DNA of 36,899 bases from CAIJXO01 sp964485905. GTDB lineage: Bacteria > Patescibacteriota > Minisyncoccia > Phycocordibacterales > GWA1-40-21. The stretch lies in NCBI GenBank assembly GCA_964485905.1, contig CAZAJY010000007.1, positions 1-36,899 on the forward strand. The letters are read 5' to 3'. Shown here one piece after another: positions 15,521-23,342 of this stretch (position 1 is its first letter; every line of letters begins with the position of its first letter). Both the position numbers and the translations under genes were made by a program. Under the pieces are notes generated by a model. The model ran no database searches and was not told the origin of the DNA. It saw only the letters and a program-made list of their open reading frames with translations.

Positions 15521-15570
15521 GACACCCTCTTTCCACGAACACGCGGTTCGTCTGGGGGGTGTCTTTTTTT
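15521..15570 (+). terminator. Nested-hairpin terminator with T7 tail
   Basis: Outer stem GACACCC (15521-15527) / GGGTGTC (15557-15563) encloses inner stem ACGAAC/GTTCGT with loop ACGCG, followed by TTTTTTT. It ends the 72-aa protein gene and faces the tRNA on the other strand. Confidence 0.88.
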
Positions 15571-15583
15571 ATTTTGAAAAATG

Positions 15584-15655
15584 TGACTCTACGCAGAATC
15601 GAACTGCGATTCTAGCCTTGAGAAGGCTATGTCCTAACCGTTAGACGATAGAGCC
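15584..15655 (-). tRNA. tRNA-Glu (anticodon CUC)
   Basis: The minus strand folds into a 72-nt cloverleaf. The acceptor is GGCTCTA/TAGAGTC with one G-U, and the anticodon stem TAGCC/GGCTA encloses the loop TTCTCAA, giving anticodon CTC. The T-arm is CGCAG/CTGCG with loop TTCGATT, and a D-arm with GTCTAACGGTTAGGAC is present. The discriminator is A and CCA is not encoded, so a CCA-adding enzyme is required. It decodes GAG. It stands alone, between a plus-strand terminator and the terminator of the 117-aa membrane protein. Confidence 0.93.
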
Positions 15656-15699
15656 GAAAATAAAATATAACATCTTTTTAAAAAAATTTCCATAAGAAA

Positions 15700-15725
15700 G
15701 CCGGTCTCCGAGATTGGAGACCGGC
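15700..15725 (-). terminator. Terminator of the 117-aa membrane protein gene
   Basis: Perfect 10-bp stem GCCGGTCTCC/GGAGACCGGC with a 6-base loop. On the minus strand it is followed by TTTCTTATGG and an A/T-rich run. No nested inner stem here. Confidence 0.85.
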
Positions 15726-15752
15726 CGAAAGAGACACGATGACATCGATTCA

Positions 15753-16106
15753 CTATTCTTCTTCTGGGGAATCTTCTTCATGGCCATCAGAATTGTCCGA
15801 AAAAAGCCATTGGCAGACGCTACACACTATAGCGACGACTAGGGCCAGTATTCCAACAACTACTCCCCACCTGGGAGCAGTCAAGATCAGGGCGATACTG
15901 ACAAAGATCTCACAGAAAGATATCTTGCTGGAAAGGGCAAAGTTGAGGAGCTCATTCTCAACCTTGTAAGCGACAGTTCCCTTTTCCCCCGCACCCAGCA
16001 ATTGGGATTTTATCCCGACCAGCACCAGAATGATCACCGGCAACAAGGCCAGAACCAGCACTGACAAGTACACCGAAGGCGATGCGACGAAATGAAACAG
16101 ACTCAT
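15753..16106 (-). CDS. Three-segment membrane protein, function unknown
   Basis: A 117-residue protein with hydrophobic segments at about residues 10-33, 62-78 and 82-101, then an acidic tail ending in EEDSPEEE. No family recognised. The start at 16106 follows a purine-rich GGGGGGAAGG, a usable though unusual Shine-Dalgarno site. A promoter (TTGATT, 16 bp, TAAGAT at 16171-16198) gives a leader of about 60 nt. It is divergent from aroQ and belongs to the same GC-balanced patch. The acidic C-terminus and short loops would suit a small accessory subunit, but nothing shows its partner. Confidence 0.65.
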   Translation of the reverse strand: MSLFHFVASPSVYLSVLVLALLPVIILVLVGIKSQLLGAGEKGTVAYKVENELLNFALSSKISFCEIFVSIALILTAPRWGVVVGILALVVAIVCSVCQWLFSDNSDGHEEDSPEEE

Positions 16107-16170
16107 CCTTCCCCCCTTTGCCTTTTAGGCATTGACGAAAACTAAACGACGACGAACAAACCTACCTATC

Positions 16171-16198
16171 ATCTTACACAAAAATAAAATTTAATCAA
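16171..16198 (-). promoter_or_regulatory. Promoter of the 117-aa membrane protein gene
   Basis: Minus strand TTGATT (16193-16198), 16-bp spacer, TAAGAT (16171-16176). Moderate match to consensus, with an A/T-rich upstream region. Confidence 0.5.
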
Positions 16199-16206
16199 AT
16201 TTTAAC

Positions 16207-16240
16207 ACAAAGGCTTCGCCTTCAAAGGCTAGGCCTTTGT
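16207..16240. repeat. Palindromic cluster between divergent promoters
   Basis: ACAAAGGC (16207-16214) and GCCTTTGT (16233-16240) pair as outer arms; inside are two small hairpins, AAGGC-TTC-GCCTT and AAAGGC-TAG-GCCTTT. It resembles half of the pyrG terminator palindrome (11515-11530). No gene ends here, so its role is not ordinary termination. Confidence 0.45.
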
Positions 16241-16274
16241 ATACAAACCAAGCTATTGAACCATTACGTTAGAT

Positions 16275-16302
16275 TTGACTATATTATTAGATATGATATA
16301 TT
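16275..16302 (+). promoter_or_regulatory. Sigma70-type promoter of aroQ
   Basis: TTGACT (16275-16280), 16-bp spacer, TGATATATT (-10 at 16297-16302, extended). The leader is about 45 nt. Confidence 0.7.
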
Positions 16303-16353
16303 GCTAACAGATTCTAAATTGTTCTCAGTTAAAGAGTAAGGGGGAAACAATCG

Positions 16354-16857
16354 ATGACCAAGTGTATAAAGGGGTTGGTATTCGTTCTTAATGGTCCAAA
16401 CCTAAACCTTTTGGGCCTGCGTGATCCAGAAAAATACGGAAAGGAAACCCTGGATCAGATTATTCGGCAAATGATGGAAGAAGCGAGACGACAAGCTTTT
16501 GCCATCGATGCGATGCAATCCAACCACGAGGGCATTCTGATCGATCGAATTCATGGGATCGCTAGCTTGCCCAGGGAAGATAAACAACCTTTCATGAGGG
16601 GAATCGTCTTGAATGCTGGTGGGCTTACCCACTCAAGCGTTTCTCTACGTGATGCCGTGGATTTTGCTCGTTCGCAAGGTGTGCCAACGGTCGAGGTTCA
16701 CCTTTCGAATATTCATAACCGCGAGATTTTTCGACACATGTCTCTACTAACGGAGGTGTGCATCGAGCAGGTCTCGGGGCTTGGCGCCAAGAGCTACACG
16801 GTCGGGATGGGAAAATTGATTGCTTACCTTAAACAAAGGCGTAATCAGCCCAGATAA
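16354..16857 (+). CDS. aroQ: Type II 3-dehydroquinate dehydratase
   Basis: A 167-residue enzyme that dehydrates 3-dehydroquinate to 3-dehydroshikimate. Type II signatures are all present: FVLNGPNLNLLGLRDPEKYG (catalytic Asn and the loop Arg and Tyr), QSNHEG, NAGGLTHSSVSLRDA, the catalytic His in VEVHLSNIHNRE, and FRHMS. The length is about 20 residues over the usual 145, mostly from an insert around residues 62-80 (IHGIASLPREDKQPF). It is a solitary gene with its own promoter and nested terminator; no other shikimate-pathway gene is in the window. AAGGGGG nine bases upstream supports the start. The GC-balanced composition suggests acquisition. Confidence 0.93.
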   Translation: MTKCIKGLVFVLNGPNLNLLGLRDPEKYGKETLDQIIRQMMEEARRQAFAIDAMQSNHEGILIDRIHGIASLPREDKQPFMRGIVLNAGGLTHSSVSLRDAVDFARSQGVPTVEVHLSNIHNREIFRHMSLLTEVCIEQVSGLGAKSYTVGMGKLIAYLKQRRNQPR

Positions 16858-16864
16858 TGCAAGT

Positions 16865-16920
16865 ACCGCTCGTCACGATACAGAGAGAACCGTCTCTGTA
16901 TCGATGATAGGGCGGTTTTC
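16865..16920 (+). terminator. Nested-hairpin terminator of aroQ
   Basis: Inner stem CGATACAGAGA/TCTCTGTATCG (11 bp, loop GAACCG) inside outer ACCGC/GCGGT, followed by TTTTCTTTT. The 12-mer GAGAACCGTCTC at its tip also occurs in the pilin-gene leader (6751-6762). Confidence 0.88.
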
Positions 16921-16932
16921 TTTTGCCTAACT

Positions 16933-18228
16933 TTACCGCGCCAGCCACTCTTCTTCCTGACGAACCAAGAGATCGGAGGCCTGATTTGGTTCAGACATAA
17001 TTTCTTTAACGATTTTTTCCATACGAGTTGATTGCGAACCTTTAACTAAAATAATATCCCCTTCTTTTATAATTTCTTTTAAATATTTTCCAGCTTCTTT
17101 AGAATCATCAAATTGTAAAACACTATCTTCATCCAAACCCGAATCAATGGCACTTTCGGCTAAAGTTCTTGATCGCAAACCAACCGTGATTAACAGATCA
17201 CAGGCTGTGGCAGCCAAAACGCCCACTTCCCGATGGGCGTCGCTCGTATGACGACCGAGTTCCATCATGTCTCCTAACACAGCAATTTTGCGCTTTTTAA
17301 TTTTTAATTCTTTAAGGGTTTCTAAGGCCGAATTTAGGGCGACTGGCGAAGAATTATAACTATCATCAATAATTGTTGAAGACTTAATACCTTTTATTAA
17401 ATTCATTCTTCCTTTAGGTGGAATAAAAAGTGATAAATTTTCGGTCAATTCCACCAAATTTAAATCTAAACCAATACCAACCGTTAAAGCAGCTAGACAA
17501 GAATATATATTATTTGAACCAAGCGTGCCAATAATTTTGACCGGCAAACAATTACCCCCATATTCCACTTTAAAGTTAACGCCAAAAGGATCACCTGTTT
17601 TTTCATTATAGTAAATGGAATAATTAGTCGCACGAACCTGTGCATCACCTAATAAGCCATAGGTGATTATCTTATTATCAACCTTATTTTTAAAAGCAAA
17701 AACATCAACATCATCCCTATTCAAAATTAATAATCCATCGTGCTTCAAAGCTGAAACGAGGTGGCCTTTCTCTGCCACTACTTCTTCTTGTGATTTAAAA
17801 TATTCTATATGCACGGGCACTTTAGCGAATTTTGTCACCACTACAATGTCTGGCTTAAGCCATTTGGTTATTTTTTTAATATCCCCAGGACGATCTGCAC
17901 CCACCTCTAAAACCATCCACTGAGGATACTCGTTTTTAAAGATGATTAAACTCAAACCTTGCCATATATTTTGCAACCATTTTATTGGATTAAGCCATGC
18001 ATTATTACAACCCAAAATAGTCAGGGGTACCCCGATATCACTATTAAAACTCTTTTCACTTTTTCGTGTATAAAAAGATTTAGATATAACAGCATAAATT
18101 GCATCTTTTGTTGAAGTCTTGCCAACACTACCAGTTATAGCAATAATCTTAGGCTTATATTTTTTAAGGATAGCCCGAGCTTCACATTCTATTATCTTAG
18201 CTATTATTTTTTTTAATATATCTTTCAT
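16933..18228 (-). CDS. murF: UDP-N-acetylmuramoyl-tripeptide--D-Ala-D-Ala ligase MurF
   Basis: A 431-residue Mur ligase that adds D-Ala-D-Ala to the UDP-MurNAc tripeptide. The P-loop GSVGKTSTKD is near residue 33, so the N-terminal substrate domain is shortened compared with typical MurF. Further motifs are LEVGADRPGDI, LNRDD, IIDDSYNSSP (MurF-type) and VLGDMMELGRHT. It is the last gene of the dcw-type cluster, 31 bases after ftsI. murE, mraY, murD, ftsW, murG, murC and ftsZ do not follow. It converges on the aroQ terminator. Confidence 0.93.
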   Translation of the reverse strand: MKDILKKIIAKIIECEARAILKKYKPKIIAITGSVGKTSTKDAIYAVISKSFYTRKSEKSFNSDIGVPLTILGCNNAWLNPIKWLQNIWQGLSLIIFKNEYPQWMVLEVGADRPGDIKKITKWLKPDIVVVTKFAKVPVHIEYFKSQEEVVAEKGHLVSALKHDGLLILNRDDVDVFAFKNKVDNKIITYGLLGDAQVRATNYSIYYNEKTGDPFGVNFKVEYGGNCLPVKIIGTLGSNNIYSCLAALTVGIGLDLNLVELTENLSLFIPPKGRMNLIKGIKSSTIIDDSYNSSPVALNSALETLKELKIKKRKIAVLGDMMELGRHTSDAHREVGVLAATACDLLITVGLRSRTLAESAIDSGLDEDSVLQFDDSKEAGKYLKEIIKEGDIILVKGSQSTRMEKIVKEIMSEPNQASDLLVRQEEEWLAR

Positions 18229-18259
18229 TTTATTTTATCGATTCTTCCTTAATCAGAAC

Positions 18260-19972
18260 CTAACGGTCAGGTGGAATATTATAATAATTTATTAAAAACT
18301 TTACTATATCCATAAATGGCGTCGTTAATGTCTGAGAGGCAAAACTAATTCCTTGTGGCTCTATAGTATAAAGGAAAACTAAAAATCTTGGATTATACGA
18401 AGGAAAATATCCAAAGAAGGAGTGCAACCATCTATCATCATAATATCCCCCGCCCGGTTTTGCAATCTGAGCCGTCCCTGTCTTAGCCGCAACGCTATAA
18501 TTAGGTAAGCTAACAGTTCCACCAGCTAATGCTTTATCTACCACCATAGTAAGTATACGAGAAATCTCTTCTGAAGTTTCTTTCTTAATAATTTGACGAG
18601 CTTCATTAACATAAGAGATATTATTAAAAAGTCCAGACGTATAATTTATTTTTTTAACAATATGAGGAGTAATAAGCTTTCCACCATTAGCTAAAGATGA
18701 TAAAGCTCGAACCGTTGCAATTGGTGTTAGAGAAATACCCTGCCCAAAAGATGCTGTCGCATATTCAATATTTCTTGGGCTTTTTAGGTTTTCTAACCTA
18801 CCATGATTCTCTCCTGGTAAATCAATTCCTGTCTCTTCATCTAAACCAAAGTTAAACATATAATCAGCAAATTTATTATTACCCATCTGGCGAACGACAA
18901 AAGATACGCCGAGATTTAATGATTGATTCAAGACCTCCTGCATATTAACCGTTCCCCTAGCCTTTTTATCATAATTATAGATAGTATAACCATCAAGACT
19001 AATAGAACCGGTATCTTTATAGGTGGTTTCGGCAATGACTGCTCCAGAATCCAAACCAGCGGCCATAGTTAAGGCCTTAATAATAGAACCCATTTCATAA
19101 AGACCTTCTACTAATGGATTATTAAAAATACTTAAATCAGTTTCTTCATTAAATTTATTTAAATTAAAAGTTGGCGATAAAGCCATGGCATAAATCTCAC
19201 CAGTCATTGGATCAATTATAATACCACCCGTTAATTTAGATTTATATTGAGTTGAAACAGTATCAACTGTCTTTTCTAGGAAACTCTCAACAATTGGTTC
19301 AATGGAAGTAACTATTTCGCCCTCACGCTTTGAATTATCTGTAATCGTCTGTTTAATATTGGAAAAAATTTCTGCAAAAAAATTCACATAAACCTGATTG
19401 CCCTTTCGTGATAATACATCTTCATAATATTTTTCTAAACCGTAACGACCGACCAAATCATTACCATCATAACCAACAAAACCAAGGGTCCGAGCGGCTA
19501 TACTTTCGCCAGGATAATAGCGCCACCTCTCTTTTTCTATCTGCAAACCAGGAATATTTAAATCCTCTATTTTTTTCATATCTTCTTCAGAAACCCGATC
19601 GGCAATTTTTTGATAAACGCTATTTTTCTGATTAGCCTTGGCATAAAATGAATCAATGTCTAAGGAAAGAAAAGTTGAAAGATTTTTATATATTTCGACT
19701 AGATCAATAATTTTTTGTGGATTAATAGAAATAATATAACCAGTTGACAGAGAAGCAGCCCCTAATAAAGTCCCCATTTTATCTTGAAAAAAAATGTTTC
19801 CACGATTAAAAATATTATTGGTTGGAGAAACATATTGCCGATCAGCTTTATCAACATATTCCTGACCATGAATAATCTGAATATAATATAAGCGTACAAT
19901 TAAAATTAGAGCAAAGATTACAAAACAGAAAAAAATGAATCTAATTCTGTTCTTTTCTCCAGTAAAATTCAT
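18260..19972 (-). CDS. ftsI: Division transpeptidase FtsI (PBP3-type class B PBP)
   Basis: A 570-residue class B penicillin-binding protein: short cytoplasmic N-terminus, one membrane segment (about 11-28), PBP dimerisation domain, then the transpeptidase domain. Active-site motifs are MGSIIKALT (SxxK), NQSLN (SxN) and AAKTGTAQ (KTG). It cross-links septal peptidoglycan. No PASTA domains. Position after ftsL and rsmH in a dcw cluster supports FtsI rather than PBP2, which is encoded separately at 23892. Confidence 0.94.
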   Translation of the reverse strand: MNFTGEKNRIRFIFFCFVIFALILIVRLYYIQIIHGQEYVDKADRQYVSPTNNIFNRGNIFFQDKMGTLLGAASLSTGYIISINPQKIIDLVEIYKNLSTFLSLDIDSFYAKANQKNSVYQKIADRVSEEDMKKIEDLNIPGLQIEKERWRYYPGESIAARTLGFVGYDGNDLVGRYGLEKYYEDVLSRKGNQVYVNFFAEIFSNIKQTITDNSKREGEIVTSIEPIVESFLEKTVDTVSTQYKSKLTGGIIIDPMTGEIYAMALSPTFNLNKFNEETDLSIFNNPLVEGLYEMGSIIKALTMAAGLDSGAVIAETTYKDTGSISLDGYTIYNYDKKARGTVNMQEVLNQSLNLGVSFVVRQMGNNKFADYMFNFGLDEETGIDLPGENHGRLENLKSPRNIEYATASFGQGISLTPIATVRALSSLANGGKLITPHIVKKINYTSGLFNNISYVNEARQIIKKETSEEISRILTMVVDKALAGGTVSLPNYSVAAKTGTAQIAKPGGGYYDDRWLHSFFGYFPSYNPRFLVFLYTIEPQGISFASQTLTTPFMDIVKFLINYYNIPPDR

Positions 19973-19979
19973 ATAACAC

Positions 19980-20312
19980 TTAATTATTTTGAGTCAATAA
20001 AGACAAACCTGGTGTTTTTACATTCTTTAAAACAAATTTTTGCTCAGACACTGCTCCAAAGCCTAAAGCATAAGCTCTTTCCAGAGTAATATTATTTTTA
20101 ACCTTAATATATTTTGATTCTAAATCAATAACTTTTGTACTTAGAGCAGTAAGGTCATTTTCCATATTTTGTCTAGCCACAATATTAACAATGGCTCCTC
20201 TAACCAAAAAACCATAAGAAAAAAGACAGAAAAAGAAAACAAACAATAAAGACCAAAAATAAATCTTTTTATTTTCGCTATTATCTATTCTTTTTTGTTT
20301 TTTTCTTAACAT
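19980..20312 (-). CDS. ftsL: FtsL-like division protein
   Basis: A 110-residue bitopic protein: basic cytoplasmic N-terminus (RKKQKRIDNSENKK), one membrane segment (about 18-40), then a heptad-like stretch (MENDLTALSTKVIDLESKY) and a conserved-looking ERAYALGFG. FtsL sequences are poorly conserved; the assignment rests on topology, length and position between rsmH (1-base gap) and ftsI (7-base gap). Confidence 0.8.
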   Translation of the reverse strand: MLRKKQKRIDNSENKKIYFWSLLFVFFFCLFSYGFLVRGAIVNIVARQNMENDLTALSTKVIDLESKYIKVKNNITLERAYALGFGAVSEQKFVLKNVKTPGLSLLTQNN

Positions 20313-20313
20313 C

Positions 20314-21207
20314 TTAAATTTTTTCTAATATCCTCAATTTTGCGCTTCTAGATCTTGAATTTTTTGCTCTTTCTTCTTCACTGGCTATAATTGGTTTCTT
20401 ATTTATTAAAATTGCTCTCTTTTCTTTAACTAAATCCCGAAAATAATTTTTTACTATCCGATCCTCTCCACTATGAAAAGAAATTACTGACATCCTTCCA
20501 CCGCTACTCAATTTATCAAAACCTTTTCTTAGCCCCTCTTTCAAAGCTTCCAGTTCATCGTTCACCGCCATACGAATCGCTTGAAAAGTTTTAGTAGCAA
20601 AATGAATTTTTCCCCTTCTATAAGCTATTGGTACAGCTTGAAAAATTATCTCTAATAAATCATTGGTCGTCTTAATCTCTTTCTCAGCCCTGCTTTCCAC
20701 AATTTTCTTAGCAATCCTTTTGGCATATCTTTCATCAGCATAACCATAGATGATATCTGATAAAGTCTCCTCGCCCCAATTGTTAATAACTTTTTGCGCT
20801 GTAATTAATGGATTTTCAGTCGGTGTTGCAAAAGTCATAAAAAGTGGTTCATCTTTTTGAAAAGAAAACCCGCGACCACTTTCGTCTAACTGATTGGAAC
20901 TCAATCCTAAATCTAAAATAATACCCTGAACATTCGCTATCTTTTGATCCGCCAAAACTTTATCAACATTTCGATAATCAGATAAAATTAAAGAATAATT
21001 AGCTTTTAAATCTTTTAATCTTATCTCTGCTCTTTGAACGGCCTCACTATCTCGGTCTACAGCGATGATTTTCACACCTTGACCAAATTTTTCCGCAACA
21101 TAGGCGCTATGTCCACCACCACCAAGAGTGCCGTCAAAGACGATATCTCCTTTTTTGAGATTAAGTCCGTCTACTGTTTCTTTTAAAAGAACTGTTTCGT
21201 GCGTCAT
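20314..21207 (-). CDS. rsmH: 16S rRNA (cytosine-1402-N4)-methyltransferase RsmH
   Basis: A 297-residue SAM-dependent methyltransferase (MraW) acting on C1402 in the 30S P-site. Motifs: MTHETVLLKETVDGL at the start, FDGTLGGGGHS (SAM loop), DLGLSSNQLD, RRGKIHFATKTFQAIRMAVNDEL and VISFHSGEDRIVK. Full length. It lies three bases after mraZ and one base before ftsL, so translation is coupled along the cluster. Confidence 0.97.
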   Translation of the reverse strand: MTHETVLLKETVDGLNLKKGDIVFDGTLGGGGHSAYVAEKFGQGVKIIAVDRDSEAVQRAEIRLKDLKANYSLILSDYRNVDKVLADQKIANVQGIILDLGLSSNQLDESGRGFSFQKDEPLFMTFATPTENPLITAQKVINNWGEETLSDIIYGYADERYAKRIAKKIVESRAEKEIKTTNDLLEIIFQAVPIAYRRGKIHFATKTFQAIRMAVNDELEALKEGLRKGFDKLSSGGRMSVISFHSGEDRIVKNYFRDLVKEKRAILINKKPIIASEEERAKNSRSRSAKLRILEKI

Positions 21208-21210
21208 TTT

Positions 21211-21645
21211 CTAAAGCATTCCAGCATTACCCAACTTTTCTGCTAACTGATCGGCCTCTTTTTCTACCACTCCCTTATAAGCCTTCCAAGCCATCTCATT
21301 CCAGATTTCCACTCGATCCTGAACGCCAATTAAAGCCACTCGGCCTTTCAAATTTGCCCTCTCTACCAAAAAATCTGGGACTAACATTCTTCCAAGAGCA
21401 TCCACCTCAACCTCTGTCGCACTACCAAACATATAACGGTTGAAACTTCGATTGTCGGCACGCAACATATTTGCTTCCGAAAGTTTAGCTGAAATATTTT
21501 TCCACTGACTCATAGTAAAGATAAAAAGACAATTATCTAAACCAGAAGTTAAAACAATTTTCTTCCCCATTTCTTTACGAAACTTCACTGGTAGTGATAG
21601 TCTCTTCTTATCGTCAATTGTATGTAGATATTCTCCTATTAACAT
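21211..21645 (-). CDS. mraZ: Transcriptional regulator MraZ
   Basis: A 144-residue protein with two SpoVT/AbrB-like domains: LIGEYLHTIDDKKRLSLPVKFR (first) and ATEVEVDALGRMLVPDFL (second). MraZ forms a ring and binds repeats upstream of its own operon. The start at 21645 matches the family; the frame extends to 21723, but the extra residues read through the promoter region. It is the first gene of mraZ-rsmH-ftsL-ftsI-murF. Two TGGGA repeats ten bases apart lie about 70 bases upstream, consistent with autoregulation. Confidence 0.95.
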   Translation of the reverse strand: MLIGEYLHTIDDKKRLSLPVKFRKEMGKKIVLTSGLDNCLFIFTMSQWKNISAKLSEANMLRADNRSFNRYMFGSATEVEVDALGRMLVPDFLVERANLKGRVALIGVQDRVEIWNEMAWKAYKGVVEKEADQLAEKLGNAGML

Positions 21646-21715
21646 ATGTTTATTAATTAGTGTGTATGCTTGCCCGAATAAATAATTCTGATTATTTGGG
21701 CGGGTATTCGCTCCT

Positions 21716-21730
21716 TCCCACAATCTCCCA
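21716..21730 (-). promoter_or_regulatory. Probable MraZ operator (two TGGGA repeats, 10-bp period)
   Basis: On the minus strand TGGGAGATTG and TGGGAAGGAG follow each other, giving TGGGA at 21726-21730 and 21716-21720. E. coli MraZ is known to bind TGGGN direct repeats with 5-nt spacers upstream of mraZ. A third repeat in register is not seen. Confidence 0.55.
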
Positions 21731-21787
21731 CTTCCCTATCATTTTATAACACTTTATTCCACCAAACAACCCAAAAATCCACTCCCC

Positions 21788-21796
21788 TGTGGATAA
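21788..21796 (-). promoter_or_regulatory. DnaA-box-like 9-mer
   Basis: TTATCCACA on the minus strand (TGTGGATAA on plus), a perfect consensus DnaA box, in the intergenic stretch upstream of mraZ. A single box has limited meaning. Confidence 0.3.
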
Positions 21797-21813
21797 CTTT
21801 CTTAAACAAAAAA

Positions 21814-21830
21814 CCGCCTAAACTAAGCGG
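21814..21830 (-). terminator. Terminator of lysS
   Basis: Minus strand CCGCTTA-GTT-TAGGCGG (7 bp with one G-U) followed by TTTTTTG, 31 bases after the lysS stop. Confidence 0.65.
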
Positions 21831-21860
21831 AAATTTGATTATATAAGATATAAAGCCTTA

Positions 21861-23321
21861 TTACTTTCTAGGCTTTAAAAGTGGAAAAATTTGGCAGTCA
21901 CGAATTGGCTTGTCCATTAGAAAACTGAAGAGGCGTTCTGACAGGCCAAAACCAAAAGTTGGTGGCATGCCGTACTCCAAAGCTTCAACAAATTCCGTAT
22001 CATTCATTTGCGCTTCTTCATCCCCCGCTTCCCGTAATTTAGCTTGATCATCAAATCGTCCGGCTTGATCTATGGGATCATTTAATTCAGAAAAACCCTT
22101 ACCCATTTCCGAACCAGCCAAAATGACCTGAAATCTCTCCACCAAATTCGGATTACTTTCCATTCTCTTAGCGAGAGGTTCCATCATCACTGGCACATTA
22201 ATCAGAAAGCCTGGACCAGCGATTTTTCTACGGCAATATTTCCAAAGATTATCGATCGCCCGTGTTAAATTAAATCCATTTTTACTATCATAGTCTACTT
22301 TCAAATCTTGTAATTTCTTTTCCACAGTTTTTAAATCAGTCTGGGAAATATCAATGCCAGTCTTTTCTTTAATAATTTCCGTGAAATCATAAACCTGCCA
22401 CTTAGACCCCAGATCAATATTAAAATTTTTAATTTTAAATTTCAAAGTACCGAAAGTCTTCTCAGTAATATATTTATACATTTCTTCTATCAATTTCATT
22501 CCTTCATTATAATCAGAATAAGCCTGGTAGAATTCCATATGGGAATAATCTTGTAAATGTTCTGCATCCATTCCCTCATTTCTAAAAACCCGACCAATTT
22601 CAAAAACTTTTGGGAAACCAGCCACCATTAAACGCTTAAGCCATAATTCTGGCGAAATACGTAAATAAATATCTAAATCAAGAGCATTATGATGGGTGGT
22701 GAAAGGTCGAGCTTCGGCCCCCCCAGCTGTATTTTCAAGAATGGGAGTCTCCACTTCCATAAAATCTTTTTGCACTAAAAACTCTCGCATGGCTGACCAA
22801 AATTTTGATCTTTTTTCTATCATCTCCTTCACTTCTAGATTAAACATTACATCCAAATAACGCTTACGTAATCTTTCTTCTTCGTCCTGTAAACCATCCC
22901 ATTTATCGGGTAATGGTCGTAGGCTTTTTGCTAATATCTTCCAGCCTTTTACCTGAAGTGTCTGCTGACCTTTTTGGGTCACAAAAAGTGAACCGGTGAT
23001 TTCTATAAAATCTCCAATATCCACAGTATTTACAAAAAGATCAAAAACTTCAGCGTCCATTTCATCTTTTTTAAGTAAACCCTGAAACAAAGCCGTGCCA
23101 TCATTAATATTAAAAAAGATTAAGGCTCCTTGTCCCCTAATCGCCATCACTCGCCCAACCAAAATCAAGCTTTTCTTTTTAGAAAGCTTTTCAAAATCTT
23201 CTGTAACTTCTTTCAAATAATATTCACGCGCAGTTTTAGCAGGAAAAGGATTGATGCCTTTATCTTTAAGCATCTTCATTTTCTCTATTCGAACCTTTCT
23301 TATTTCATCAAATGATGCCAT
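21861..23321 (-). CDS. lysS: Lysyl-tRNA synthetase, class II
   Basis: A 486-residue synthetase: N-terminal OB-fold anticodon-binding domain (VGRVMAIRGQGALIFFNI region) and a class II catalytic core. Motif 2 is FRNEGMDAEHLQDYSHMEFYQAY and motif 3 is YGMPPTFGFGLSERL; FMEVETPILENTAGGAEARPF is also typical of LysRS. An extended -10 box six bases before the ATG predicts a leaderless mRNA. It follows greA on the same strand, 21 bases after the greA stop. Confidence 0.97.
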   Translation of the reverse strand: MASFDEIRKVRIEKMKMLKDKGINPFPAKTAREYYLKEVTEDFEKLSKKKSLILVGRVMAIRGQGALIFFNINDGTALFQGLLKKDEMDAEVFDLFVNTVDIGDFIEITGSLFVTQKGQQTLQVKGWKILAKSLRPLPDKWDGLQDEEERLRKRYLDVMFNLEVKEMIEKRSKFWSAMREFLVQKDFMEVETPILENTAGGAEARPFTTHHNALDLDIYLRISPELWLKRLMVAGFPKVFEIGRVFRNEGMDAEHLQDYSHMEFYQAYSDYNEGMKLIEEMYKYITEKTFGTLKFKIKNFNIDLGSKWQVYDFTEIIKEKTGIDISQTDLKTVEKKLQDLKVDYDSKNGFNLTRAIDNLWKYCRRKIAGPGFLINVPVMMEPLAKRMESNPNLVERFQVILAGSEMGKGFSELNDPIDQAGRFDDQAKLREAGDEEAQMNDTEFVEALEYGMPPTFGFGLSERLFSFLMDKPIRDCQIFPLLKPRK

Positions 23322-23327
23322 GGGCCT

Positions 23328-23336
23328 ATTATATCA
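23328..23336 (-). promoter_or_regulatory. Extended -10 promoter (TGATATAAT) of lysS
   Basis: Minus strand TGATATAAT followed by six bases (AGGCCC) and the ATG at 23321. A perfect -10 hexamer in leaderless position, at the border with greA. Confidence 0.75.
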
Positions 23337-23342
23337 CGCTTC

